Of a stretch of 5,579 bases of DNA, positions 1-5,579 are shown piece by piece; within the stretch, counting starts at the first letter, position 1; each line of letters starts with the position of its first letter. The notes beneath the pieces were generated by a model, which ran no database searches, was not told the DNA's origin, and saw nothing but the letters and a program-made list of their open reading frames with translations. Both the position numbers and the translations under genes were made by a program. The stretch comes from Deltaproteobacteria bacterium (GTDB lineage: Bacteria > Myxococcota_A > UBA9042 > DTJE01). The DNA lies in the NCBI GenBank assembly GCA_013151875.1, contig JAADHL010000258.1:1-5579 (forward strand). Direction: 5' to 3'.

Positions 1-2
1 TT

Positions 3-1550
3 GTCACCGGTTATCCCCCCATGGACCTTGTTGAACGTTCCAGCTTTATCGAGGCCAACCTGAATTGCCTGGACAGCATTTTGAGGCACGTTGACGGACC
101 AGCTCTCATTGTGGGCTACGTACAGCCTCACCAGGATTCCGGGACCAAGGGCCTTTATAACGCTGCTGCCGTGATGTACGGCCGAGCAATCAAGGGCATT
201 CACCGCAAGGTCCTGCTTCCCACCTATGATGTTTTCGATGAAGGACGGTATTTCGATCCCGGTCCCAGGCCTACGGCCGTGGATCTGCCCTTTGGACGGA
301 TCGGCGTGACCATCTGCGAGGACATCTGGAATGATAAATCCGTTTGGACGCGCGCACCCTACACCGAGGACCCGATTGATGCCCTGGTTTCCCAGGATCC
401 GGATGTCATCGTCAATGTATCAGCCTCTCCGTTCGTCCAGGACAAACTTGAAACACGCTTGATGTTGGCGCGCAGGATTTCCTCCAGGTTCCATGTCCCC
501 GTTGTCTATGCCAACTCCATAGGCGGAAATGACGGCCTGGTGTTCGATGGTGAATCCTTCGTGATTTCGCGTGACTCCAGGCTGGTCGCGCTTGGAAAGG
601 CATTCGAGGAGGATGTTTTCGCGGTCGACCTTGGTTCCGGATCAGATTCAGGACCGTCTCAATCTGAGTCAAAAACGTTCACTGTCGAACTTCAGACACC
701 AGCCGAGCAAAAGCTGATAGACGCAATATGTCTGGGAATCAGGGACTTCTGCGGAAAGTTGGGCATCGGATCCGTGGTGGTTGGTTTGAGCGGCGGCATA
801 GATTCGGCCGTTACTGTTGCTCTGGCCGTCAAGGCGCTCGGCCCTGAAAAAGTACGGGCGGTCAGCATGCCGTCACGGTATTCCAGTCATGGAACACGTT
901 CCGACGCCGCCCGTCTGGCCACGAACCTTGGCATTCGGTTCGACGAGATACCGATCGACGCAATTCTTGAACGCCATGTTGCATCGCTGAAGGGCGCTCT
1001 GGGTGGCGGCGTCAGGGAAATAACCCTCGAGAATCTCCAGGCCCGCATTCGAGGCACCCTGCTCATGGCCGTTTCCAACGATACCGGGGCCCTCGTGCTG
1101 AATACGGGAAACAAATCCGAATTGGCGGTTGGCTATTGCACCCTTTACGGCGACATGGTGGGCGGCCTCGCCGTGATCGGGGACCTGTCCAAGAAAAAGG
1201 TCTACGACGTCGCGCGCGAACTCAACAGGGAAGGCGCGGTCATACCCGAGGGCATCCTGACCAGGCCGCCGTCCGCAGAGCTTGCGCCGGACCAGAAGGA
1301 CGAGGACAGTCTGCCGCCCTACCCTCTTCTGGACCCGATTGTCGAGGCATACGTCGAGGACGGACTCAACGCCTGGGAAATCGCTGACAAAGGTTTCGAT
1401 CGGGACATTGTCGGCCAGGTGGTGGGCATGATCAGTTACAGCGAGTTCAAGAGGCGCCAGGCCCCGGTGGCCATCAAGGTGACCGCCAAGGCATTCGGTC
1501 CGGGACGCCGCCTGCCCATCGTTCAACGATTCGAGGATCCAATCGAGTGA
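3..1550 (+). CDS. nadE: Glutamine-dependent NAD+ synthetase, 5'-truncated by window edge
   Basis: This enzyme makes NAD+ from deamido-NAD+ (nicotinic acid adenine dinucleotide), ATP and glutamine, the last step of NAD+ synthesis in the cytoplasm. The frame is open to the left edge and the codons before the ATG at 21 read VTGYPP, a conserved part of the amidase domain, so that ATG is internal and the true start lies upstream. Seen here: an N-terminal nitrilase-like glutamine amidase domain with catalytic Lys in HRKVLLP (codon 207-209) and Cys in TICEDIW (codon 315-317); a short variable linker near 620-690; then the synthetase domain with the PP-loop ATP motif SGGIDSA (789-809), NTGNKSE, YCTLYGD and the C-terminal KRRQAP motif. 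The catalytic Glu (usually FPEL just before the TGYPP motif) should be two or three codons outside the window. The visible 515 codons suit a family of about 540-580 residues. No frameshift or lost motif is seen. Identity is very secure. Confidence 0.97.
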   Translation, partial: VTGYPPMDLVERSSFIEANLNCLDSILRHVDGPALIVGYVQPHQDSGTKGLYNAAAVMYGRAIKGIHRKVLLPTYDVFDEGRYFDPGPRPTAVDLPFGRIGVTICEDIWNDKSVWTRAPYTEDPIDALVSQDPDVIVNVSASPFVQDKLETRLMLARRISSRFHVPVVYANSIGGNDGLVFDGESFVISRDSRLVALGKAFEEDVFAVDLGSGSDSGPSQSESKTFTVELQTPAEQKLIDAICLGIRDFCGKLGIGSVVVGLSGGIDSAVTVALAVKALGPEKVRAVSMPSRYSSHGTRSDAARLATNLGIRFDEIPIDAILERHVASLKGALGGGVREITLENLQARIRGTLLMAVSNDTGALVLNTGNKSELAVGYCTLYGDMVGGLAVIGDLSKKKVYDVARELNREGAVIPEGILTRPPSAELAPDQKDEDSLPPYPLLDPIVEAYVEDGLNAWEIADKGFDRDIVGQVVGMISYSEFKRRQAPVAIKVTAKAFGPGRRLPIVQRFEDPIE

Positions 1551-1581
1551 GGCCGGAAAACTCAAGATCCCCAGAGAACCC

Positions 1582-1587
1582 AGGAGG
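1582..1587 (+). promoter_or_regulatory. Ribosome binding site deciding the lipoprotein gene start
   Basis: A perfect AGGAGG lies 4 nt before the ATG at 1592 and 1 nt before the ATG at 1589. It favours the 1592 start over the GTG at 1547, which overlaps the nadE stop and has only a weaker GAGG (1533-1536). The 1592 start also places the signal peptide at the very N-terminus, as expected. The spacing is a little short. Confidence 0.7.
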
Positions 1588-1591
1588 TATG

Positions 1592-2701
1592 ATGACAAAC
1601 TCAGGCCATCCAGCTAGCAGGGCGCTTTTTTCCCTGGTGATAGCTGCATCGCTCTGTTTCGGGGTGTCGTGCTCTAAAGGCCGCAAACACCCAACAGCCC
1701 CGCCGGTGGGTCCGCGGGCTTCGGGCTCAGACGTAATTAGAACGCCCAGAACGGCGCCGCCGCCCCTGCCGGTTCGCAAGGGACCGTTGAAGGCCCTTGA
1801 TCCGTTCGCCCGGATGCTGCCCGCTCAAACGGAAGTGCTGGCCGTGTTTCCGGCCGCAACGCTTTCGAGGGCCATGAAGGACGTTTCGGAGTCCTTCATC
1901 CAGCTCGTGCTGATGGAGGGCAGCAAGGCCCTGCCTGACCGCCTCAAGGACGTCTACGGCGTTGACCCTGATGGTTTCGGCCCAGGATGCGCCTTGGCGG
2001 TAATTGATGGAGCAGGCGCCGTCCTGCTGTGCGAAGGCAGGGGCGGCAAGGTCGAAAATCCGCCCGGTCACGTTCTGTGGAAGCATTCGAACGCATCCGG
2101 CCACGCCGTCAAACGCGGAAAATGGAGGGTCTTTGTCGGCACGGTTGATGGAATGCTGATAGCTGGAAACGATGCTGCCGTGGACAGAATCAGCATGGTC
2201 CGCAAGGGCAGTTGGCCGGCCTTGACGACCGTCATCGCCCGCAATGCCGACATCCTTCGCCCGCTGGCCGCGGCAAACCCATGGGGCGATGTATCCATCT
2301 ATTTCCTGAAACCCGACCTCGCGCCATGGTGCCCCAAAGGGGCCTGTCGGGGGACCGCTGTGTTTTCGAAACTCGGGGCTGAAACGCTGCTCGTGGCCGA
2401 CGCGGCCGATGGAAAAGTCAAGGATGTGAAAACCGCCGTTGATTCCTTCTGGAAAGGCACGACACAGGGATTCGCGCGCATAAGGGACACTGACCGGCTG
2501 GCGCGCAGGCCCCCGATCACTGACGCTGCCATCAAGCCGGCCGACCTCCTGGTGCGAAATGCCGTCTTGACGGTGAGGGACTTCCAGATATCGTTGAAGG
2601 GCCCCGGAAATGCCCTGTTCCTTGCCGTAATCCTGGATCCCGACATCGCATCCGCGATACTCGGTCCCCCGGTCGAACTGCTGGAAAAAAGCACCCACTG
2701 A
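1592..2701 (+). CDS. Predicted lipoprotein of unknown function
   Basis: I do not recognise this protein. Read from 1592 it is about 369 residues. The N-terminus has one Arg (position 10), a hydrophobic core (LFSLVIAASLCFG) and then VSC; Cys27 fits the relaxed lipobox pattern (F-G-V-S-C, no charged residue in the six before it), although -3 is Gly rather than the usual Leu. Ser follows the Cys, so outer-membrane sorting would be expected if E. coli rules apply. A basic, Pro-rich linker (about residues 28-62) leads to a globular part starting near DPFARMLPAQTEVLAVFP, a style seen in periplasmic proteins with DUF3352-like openings, but this is only a resemblance. Four further Cys occur (133, 147, 247, 252); 247 and 252 form WCPKGAC and could make a disulfide. 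No catalytic or membrane-spanning segment is visible beyond the signal. It follows nadE by 41 bp and is probably co-transcribed. An in-frame GTG at 1547 (ending in the nadE TGA) would add 15 residues and is less likely. Coding is likely because of the signal peptide, RBS and long intact frame. Confidence 0.82.
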   Translation: MTNSGHPASRALFSLVIAASLCFGVSCSKGRKHPTAPPVGPRASGSDVIRTPRTAPPPLPVRKGPLKALDPFARMLPAQTEVLAVFPAATLSRAMKDVSESFIQLVLMEGSKALPDRLKDVYGVDPDGFGPGCALAVIDGAGAVLLCEGRGGKVENPPGHVLWKHSNASGHAVKRGKWRVFVGTVDGMLIAGNDAAVDRISMVRKGSWPALTTVIARNADILRPLAAANPWGDVSIYFLKPDLAPWCPKGACRGTAVFSKLGAETLLVADAADGKVKDVKTAVDSFWKGTTQGFARIRDTDRLARRPPITDAAIKPADLLVRNAVLTVRDFQISLKGPGNALFLAVILDPDIASAILGPPVELLEKSTH

Positions 2702-2755
2702 TTCTTTTGCACTACCATTATGCGCCCTCCTGCGCTATAAGCCGCACCAGCCCTG

Positions 2756-2798
2756 CCCTGCCCTGGGCGGGTTTGACAACCGGTGTTTGATAAACCCG
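2756..2798 (+). other. Two overlapping inverted repeats in the nadE/sucC gap
   Basis: The 177-bp gap 2702-2878 contains three head-to-tail CCCTG units (2751-2765). The last two can fold onto GGGCGGG (2765-2771) as a short imperfect GC hairpin followed by TTT, a weak candidate terminator for the upstream unit. A second hairpin pairs CGGGTTT (2768-2774) with AAACCCG (2792-2798), seven perfect pairs around a 17-nt loop. The two share 2768-2771, so only one can form at a time. A TTGACA at 2773-2778 lies inside this structure but has no -10 box at proper spacing. What this region does is unknown; termination or leader control of sucCD are possible. Confidence 0.35.
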
Positions 2799-2864
2799 GA
2801 CCCCATTGTCGAGCAGGTGCAGGTGCCGGACGGCGTCTCACGGGCGGTGGATTCGGGCAAAACT

Positions 2865-2870
2865 GGAGGT
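2865..2870 (+). promoter_or_regulatory. Ribosome binding site of sucC
   Basis: GGAGGT lies 8 nt before the ATG at 2879. It decides the start, because the reading frame stays open back to an ATG at 2783 that has no such site and would add 32 residues unlike the family's N-terminus. Confidence 0.85.
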
Positions 2871-2878
2871 GCATCGCG

Positions 2879-4051
2879 ATGAAGATCCATGAATACCAGG
2901 CCAAGGGCGTATTCCGTGAGTACGGGGTCGAGGTCCCGCACGGCGAACTGGCCACTACCCCGCAGGACGCGCGCGCCGCGGCTCAGAAGCTGGGCGGCAA
3001 CGTGTGGGTGGTCAAGGCGCAGGTCCACGCGGGGGGCAGGGGCAAGGGAGGCGGCGTCAAGCTGTCCAGGTCGCTCGACGAGGTCTATGAAAACGCATCG
3101 AAGATCCTCGGCATGACGCTGGTCACTCCCCAGACCGGTGCAGAGGGCAAGCTGGTCCGGAAGGTCTACGTGGAAGAGGGGCTGGCCATCGCCCGTGAAC
3201 TCTACCTGAGCATGGTCCTGGACCGCGAAACGCGCACAATAGTCATCATGGCGTCCACGGAGGGCGGCATGGAGATCGAGGAGGTCGCGGCCAACACCCC
3301 GGAAAAGATCCTGAAGGAGTACGTGGACTACTCGGTCGGGATCCAGCCGTTCCATATCCGCAACATATGCTTTGGCTTGGGTCTGAAGGGCGACACTGCC
3401 AAAAAGGCCATGAAGTTCATGACCGGCCTGTACAAGGCCTTCGTGGAAAAGGACGCCTCCCTGGTCGAAATCAATCCGCTTATCGTCACCGAGAGCGGCG
3501 ACCTGATGGCGCTGGACGCCAAGATGAATTTCGACGACAACGCCCTGTTCCGCCACAAGGACATTCAGGGCCTTCGCGACTTTGACGAGGAGGAGCCTTC
3601 CGAGGTCCAGGCGTCAAAATTCGACCTCAGCTACGTCAAGCTGGACGGCGACATCGGCAACCTGGTCAACGGCGCGGGGCTGGCGATGTCAACGATGGAC
3701 ATCATCAAGCACTTCGGCGGCGATCCCGCGAACTTTCTGGACGTCGGCGGGTCCGCGGATCGCGAAAAGGTCAAGGCGGCCTTCGAGATCATCCTGGCCG
3801 ACAAGGTCAAGGCAATCCTGGTCAACATCTTCGGCGGGATCATGAAGTGCGACGTCATCGCCGACGGCGTTGTGGCGGCCGCGAAAGAGGTTGATCTGAA
3901 CGTGCCGCTGGTCGTCCGCCTGCAGGGAACCAACGTCGAAAAGGGCAAAGAGATCCTCTCGAAATCCGGTCTCGCCATCATACCCGCCGAGACCATGGCG
4001 GAGGCGGCGGAAAAGGTGGTGAAGGCTAGCCTGGGCGAGATTCAAGCCTGA
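2879..4051 (+). CDS. sucC: Succinyl-CoA synthetase, beta subunit (ADP-forming type)
   Basis: Beta subunit of the cytoplasmic TCA-cycle enzyme that converts succinyl-CoA, phosphate and ADP (or GDP) to succinate, CoA and ATP (or GTP). It is 390 residues, against 388 in E. coli, and opens MKIHEYQAK as the family does. An N-terminal ATP-grasp domain (about 1-235) carries Lys46 and the GRGK loop (53-56) in KAQVHAGGRGK, and the Mg2+ residues Glu197 and Asn199 (VEINPL) and Asp213, all at the same numbers as in E. coli. The C-terminal ligase domain has Asn264 in NGAGLAM, then ANFLDVGG, VNIFGGIMKCD and RLQGTN. Pro20 is kept as in the ATP-preferring E. coli enzyme (the pig GTP enzyme has Gln there, as I recall), which leans to ADP but does not prove it. 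It is the first gene of a sucC-sucD-ndk unit, 21 bp before sucD. No key residue is missing. Confidence 0.98.
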   Translation: MKIHEYQAKGVFREYGVEVPHGELATTPQDARAAAQKLGGNVWVVKAQVHAGGRGKGGGVKLSRSLDEVYENASKILGMTLVTPQTGAEGKLVRKVYVEEGLAIARELYLSMVLDRETRTIVIMASTEGGMEIEEVAANTPEKILKEYVDYSVGIQPFHIRNICFGLGLKGDTAKKAMKFMTGLYKAFVEKDASLVEINPLIVTESGDLMALDAKMNFDDNALFRHKDIQGLRDFDEEEPSEVQASKFDLSYVKLDGDIGNLVNGAGLAMSTMDIIKHFGGDPANFLDVGGSADREKVKAAFEIILADKVKAILVNIFGGIMKCDVIADGVVAAAKEVDLNVPLVVRLQGTNVEKGKEILSKSGLAIIPAETMAEAAEKVVKASLGEIQA

Positions 4052-4072
4052 GCGCACTGGAGGTAGAAGAAA

Positions 4073-4948
4073 ATGTCGATATTTCTAGACAAAAACGCGC
4101 GGGTCCTGGTCCAGGGCATCACCGGCAGCGCCGGGTCCTTCCACACCCGCCAGATGGTCGCATACGGCACGAATGTCGTTGGCGGAGTAACGCCCAACAA
4201 GGGCGGGACGGACCTGGACGGGATCCCGGTGTTCAACACGGTCCGCGATGCGGTTCAAAAGACCGAAGCCACCGCAACTGCCATCTTCGTGCCGCCGCCT
4301 TTCTGCAAGGACGCGATACTCGAGGCGGTGGACGCGGGCATCAAGCTGGTCGTGTGCATTACCGAAGGCGTGCCCGTGCTGGACATGCTGGCGATCAAAC
4401 CGCTGGTGGACAGGTTGGGCGTGCGCCTGGTCGGCCCCAACTGCCCCGGCGTCATCACCCCGGGTCAGGCCAAGATCGGGATCATGCCGGGGCACATCCA
4501 CCTGCCCGGGCATGTGGGCGTCATCTCGCGTTCCGGGACCCTGACCTACGAGGCCGTTGACCAGCTCACCAAGCTGGGCATCGGTCAGAGCACCTGCATC
4601 GGCATCGGTGGCGACCCGATTCAGGGCACCAACTTCATCGACTGTCTTTCCGCCTTCCAGGACGACCCTGAAACCACGTCGGTCGTCATGATGGGCGAGA
4701 TCGGGGGCCAGGCGGAAGAGCAGGCCGCGGACTTCATCAAGAACCAGATGGACAAGCCTGTCATCGCGTTCATTGCGGGTCAGACCGCGCCCCCCGGGCG
4801 GCGAATGGGTCACGCGGGTGCGATCATCGCGGGCGGCAAGGGTACGGCGAAGGAAAAAATCGAGTGCCTCAAGGACCATGGCATCGATGTGGCTCCAACC
4901 CCGGCCGAGATCGGCATCACCCTCGCAAAGCGGATAGGTAAAGCATGA
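4073..4948 (+). CDS. sucD: Succinyl-CoA synthetase, alpha subunit
   Basis: Alpha subunit, which binds CoA and carries the phosphorylated histidine of the succinyl-CoA synthetase reaction; it works as a complex with SucC in the cytoplasm. It is 291 residues, against 289 in E. coli. The N-terminal Rossmann-like CoA-binding domain begins with VQGITGSAGSFH (13-24) and VGGVTPNKGG. GPNCPGVITPG follows, with Cys124 matching the conserved Cys near CoA in E. coli. The ligase-CoA domain has SRSGTLTYE, GIGGDPIQGTNF and MMGEIGG (Glu209, equal to E. coli Glu208 without Met). The phosphohistidine is His247 in GRRMGHAGAI (codon 4811-4813), equal to E. coli His246 without Met. A GGAGGT at 4059-4064 stands 8 nt before the ATG, giving strong independent initiation. 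The last four bases overlap the ndk start. Confidence 0.98.
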   Translation: MSIFLDKNARVLVQGITGSAGSFHTRQMVAYGTNVVGGVTPNKGGTDLDGIPVFNTVRDAVQKTEATATAIFVPPPFCKDAILEAVDAGIKLVVCITEGVPVLDMLAIKPLVDRLGVRLVGPNCPGVITPGQAKIGIMPGHIHLPGHVGVISRSGTLTYEAVDQLTKLGIGQSTCIGIGGDPIQGTNFIDCLSAFQDDPETTSVVMMGEIGGQAEEQAADFIKNQMDKPVIAFIAGQTAPPGRRMGHAGAIIAGGKGTAKEKIECLKDHGIDVAPTPAEIGITLAKRIGKA

Positions 4949-5364
4949 GTAAACAGAACACACTGGCAATCCTCAAGCCCGACACCGTGGCCGCTGGCAA
5001 CGCTGGCAAGGTCATCAGCGTTATAGAGGACTCCCCTCTTGAAATCGTGGCGATGCGGTTTCTGAAGCTGTCGCTGAACCAGGCAAAGGGCTTTTACGCG
5101 GTGCACAAGAAGCGGCCCTTCTTCAAGGACCTTTGCCGCTTCATGACATCAGGGCCGGTAGTTGTCATGGTTCTTCAGGGCGAGGACGCCATAGCCACCT
5201 GGCGCGACATGATGGGCCCGACCAACTCGAAAGAGGCGCCCAAAGGCACGATTCGCCGCGCCTTCGGCACCGACATCGAACGCAACGCCGTCCACGGATC
5301 GGACGCCCCCGAAACCGCCGCCGAAGAAATCGGCTACTTCTTCCCAGGGATCGACCTGGTGTAA
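4945..5364 (+). CDS. ndk: Nucleoside diphosphate kinase
   Basis: Cytoplasmic enzyme that moves the terminal phosphate between nucleoside triphosphates and diphosphates through a phosphohistidine. The 139 residues match the usual 135-145. Visible family signatures are ILKPD with Lys11 near the N-terminus, GFYAVHKKRPFF, FMTSGPVVVMVL, GTIRRAFG, and the active site NAVHGSD with His117 (codon 5293-5295). The residue after HGSD is Ala rather than the frequent Ser, a common variant. The ATG overlaps the sucD stop as ATGA (4945-4948), and only a weak GGATAGGT (4932-4939) precedes it, so translation is probably coupled to sucD. The link to SucCD is meaningful: Ndk has been reported to associate with succinyl-CoA synthetase in Pseudomonas aeruginosa, and it would spread the phosphate made in the TCA cycle among nucleotides. 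It is likely the last gene of the unit. Confidence 0.98.
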   Translation: MSKQNTLAILKPDTVAAGNAGKVISVIEDSPLEIVAMRFLKLSLNQAKGFYAVHKKRPFFKDLCRFMTSGPVVVMVLQGEDAIATWRDMMGPTNSKEAPKGTIRRAFGTDIERNAVHGSDAPETAAEEIGYFFPGIDLV

Positions 5365-5365
5365 T

Positions 5366-5386
5366 GGGGTCTGACCCCCGAGTTTT
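5366..5386 (+). terminator. Candidate terminator or REP-like motif right after ndk
   Basis: GGGGTCTGACCCC starts one base after the ndk stop codon. It folds as GGGGT/ACCCC with a CTG triloop, then four bases and TTTT (5383-5386). The position fits a weak intrinsic terminator for sucC-sucD-ndk, but the stem is short and the T-run is brief and offset. I recall this core as a dispersed palindrome in some GC-rich genomes, often near IS200-like (RAYT) transposases, so it may be a repeat instead of, or as well as, a terminator. That recollection cannot be tested here. Confidence 0.45.
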
Positions 5387-5453
5387 CCTCTATTTAGGAA
5401 GCCCGAAAAATGGGCCGTCGCCTGTTGCATGGGAAGCCACTGGGCGAACGGCC
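5385..5453. other. Cluster of inverted repeats downstream of ndk
   Basis: Three inverted repeats lie next to each other. TTCCT/AGGAA (5385-5389 with 5396-5400) has a six-base AT-rich loop. GCCC/GGGC (5401-4 with 5412-5) encloses GAAAAAT. The largest pairs GGCCGTCGCC (5413-5422) with GGCG-a-ACGGCC (5443-5453): ten pairs, one bulged A (5447), and a 20-nt loop that itself contains TGG-gaag-CCA (5430-5439). The last two overlap at 5413-5415 and cannot both form fully. No gene family is recognised; this could be a transcript 3' end structure, a small RNA, or part of a REP-type repeat. Confidence 0.5.
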
Positions 5454-5459
5454 ATTCTA

Positions 5460-5471
5460 GTACAATTGTAC
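5460..5471. other. Perfect 12-bp palindrome GTACAATTGTAC
   Basis: A perfect palindrome in a locally AT-rich stretch, 7 bp after the preceding large hairpin. It could be an operator for a dimeric regulator of the next gene beyond the window. TACAAT inside it resembles a -10 box, but no -35 box is found at 16-18 bp upstream on either strand, so I do not call a promoter. Confidence 0.4.
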
Positions 5472-5503
5472 AGTTGCAAAGCGACAACGGTTGGGGAAAC
5501 ACT

Positions 5504-5532
5504 CGGTCCCGGATCCGGAAGACGTTGGACCG
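5504..5532. other. Inverted repeat with nested palindrome near right edge
   Basis: CGGTCC (5504-5509) pairs with GGACCG (5527-5532), and CCGGATCCGG (5509-5518) is a palindrome overlapping its left arm. CCGGCCTT then occurs twice nearby (5536-5543 and 5549-5556). No RNA family or gene is recognised here; the region continues past the window. Confidence 0.35.
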
Positions 5533-5579
5533 TCCCCGGCCTTCCTTCGCCGGCCTTAACAGGCTTTCACGGCAGGGTA

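Noticed and set aside
21..1550. ATG at 21 as the start of nadE
   Set aside because: The codons before it (from position 3) read VTGYPP, part of the conserved amidase motif, so the gene runs in from outside the window.
873..1598. Long minus-strand open frame opposite nadE
   Set aside because: It lies wholly over a conserved gene; such frames are common opposite GC-rich coding sequence and no motif is seen in it.
1727..2698. 323-codon minus-strand open frame opposite the lipoprotein gene
   Set aside because: The plus-strand frame has an RBS and a signal peptide, and follows nadE in line; the opposite frame shows no recognisable features.
2736..2741. TATAAG as a -10 box for sucC
   Set aside because: The nearest TTG-type -35 (TTGCAC, 2707-2712) is 23 bp away and only a weak match.
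2773..2798. TTGACA at 2773-2778 as a -35 box for sucC
   Set aside because: At 16-18 bp spacing the sequence is CCCGGA-like; the AT-rich TGATAA is only 9 bp away.
2783..2878. N-terminal extension of SucC from ATG 2783
   Set aside because: The extra 32 residues do not resemble the family, and a good RBS precedes ATG 2879, whose product aligns with the E. coli numbering exactly.
4085..4969. Long minus-strand open frame opposite sucD
   Set aside because: A shadow of the highly conserved sucD coding sequence.
5365..5579. tRNA, rRNA, CRISPR or transposase gene in the right-hand region
   Set aside because: No cloverleaf with CCA end, no regularly spaced repeats and no long open frame are visible; only inverted repeats.

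Overview
The window is about 60% G+C by eye and holds five protein-coding genes, all on the + strand and tightly packed. In order they are: the 3' part of a glutamine-dependent NAD+ synthetase gene (nadE, cut by the left edge), an unrecognised predicted lipoprotein, the two subunits of succinyl-CoA synthetase (sucC, sucD), and nucleoside diphosphate kinase (ndk). About 215 bp of structured, apparently non-coding DNA closes the window. The high G+C, an aerobic-type TCA enzyme, a lipoprotein-type signal peptide and Shine-Dalgarno-led genes point to a free-living, probably Gram-negative bacterium. A sucC-sucD-ndk order and a GGGGTCTGACCCC motif would suit a deltaproteobacterial-type lineage (Myxococcota, Desulfobacterota or relatives), but that placement is a guess and the sequence does not settle it.

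Region by region: 3-1550 is nadE, with its amidase catalytic Lys and Cys and the ATP-binding SGGIDSA motif present; the amidase catalytic Glu should lie just outside the window. 1592-2701 encodes a roughly 369-residue lipoprotein with a proline-rich linker and no recognised enzyme motif, 41 bp behind nadE and likely co-transcribed with it. 2702-2878 is a 177-bp gap that probably separates two transcription units; it carries a triple CCCTG repeat and two overlapping, mutually exclusive hairpins but no convincing promoter. 2879-4051 (sucC), 4073-4948 (sucD) and 4945-5364 (ndk) form a compact operon, with a 21-bp gap and then a 4-bp ATGA overlap. 5365-5579 contains a string of inverted repeats, one of which may be the operon's terminator or a dispersed REP-like element.

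The sucC-sucD-ndk unit makes functional sense. Succinyl-CoA synthetase makes ATP or GTP in the TCA cycle, and nucleoside diphosphate kinase equilibrates that phosphate among nucleotide pools. nadE supplies the NAD+ that the oxidative cycle consumes, but its closeness may simply be chance. Most of the window is ordinary core metabolism and I found no new multi-gene system. The points most worth a second look are the unknown lipoprotein and the structured DNA after ndk.
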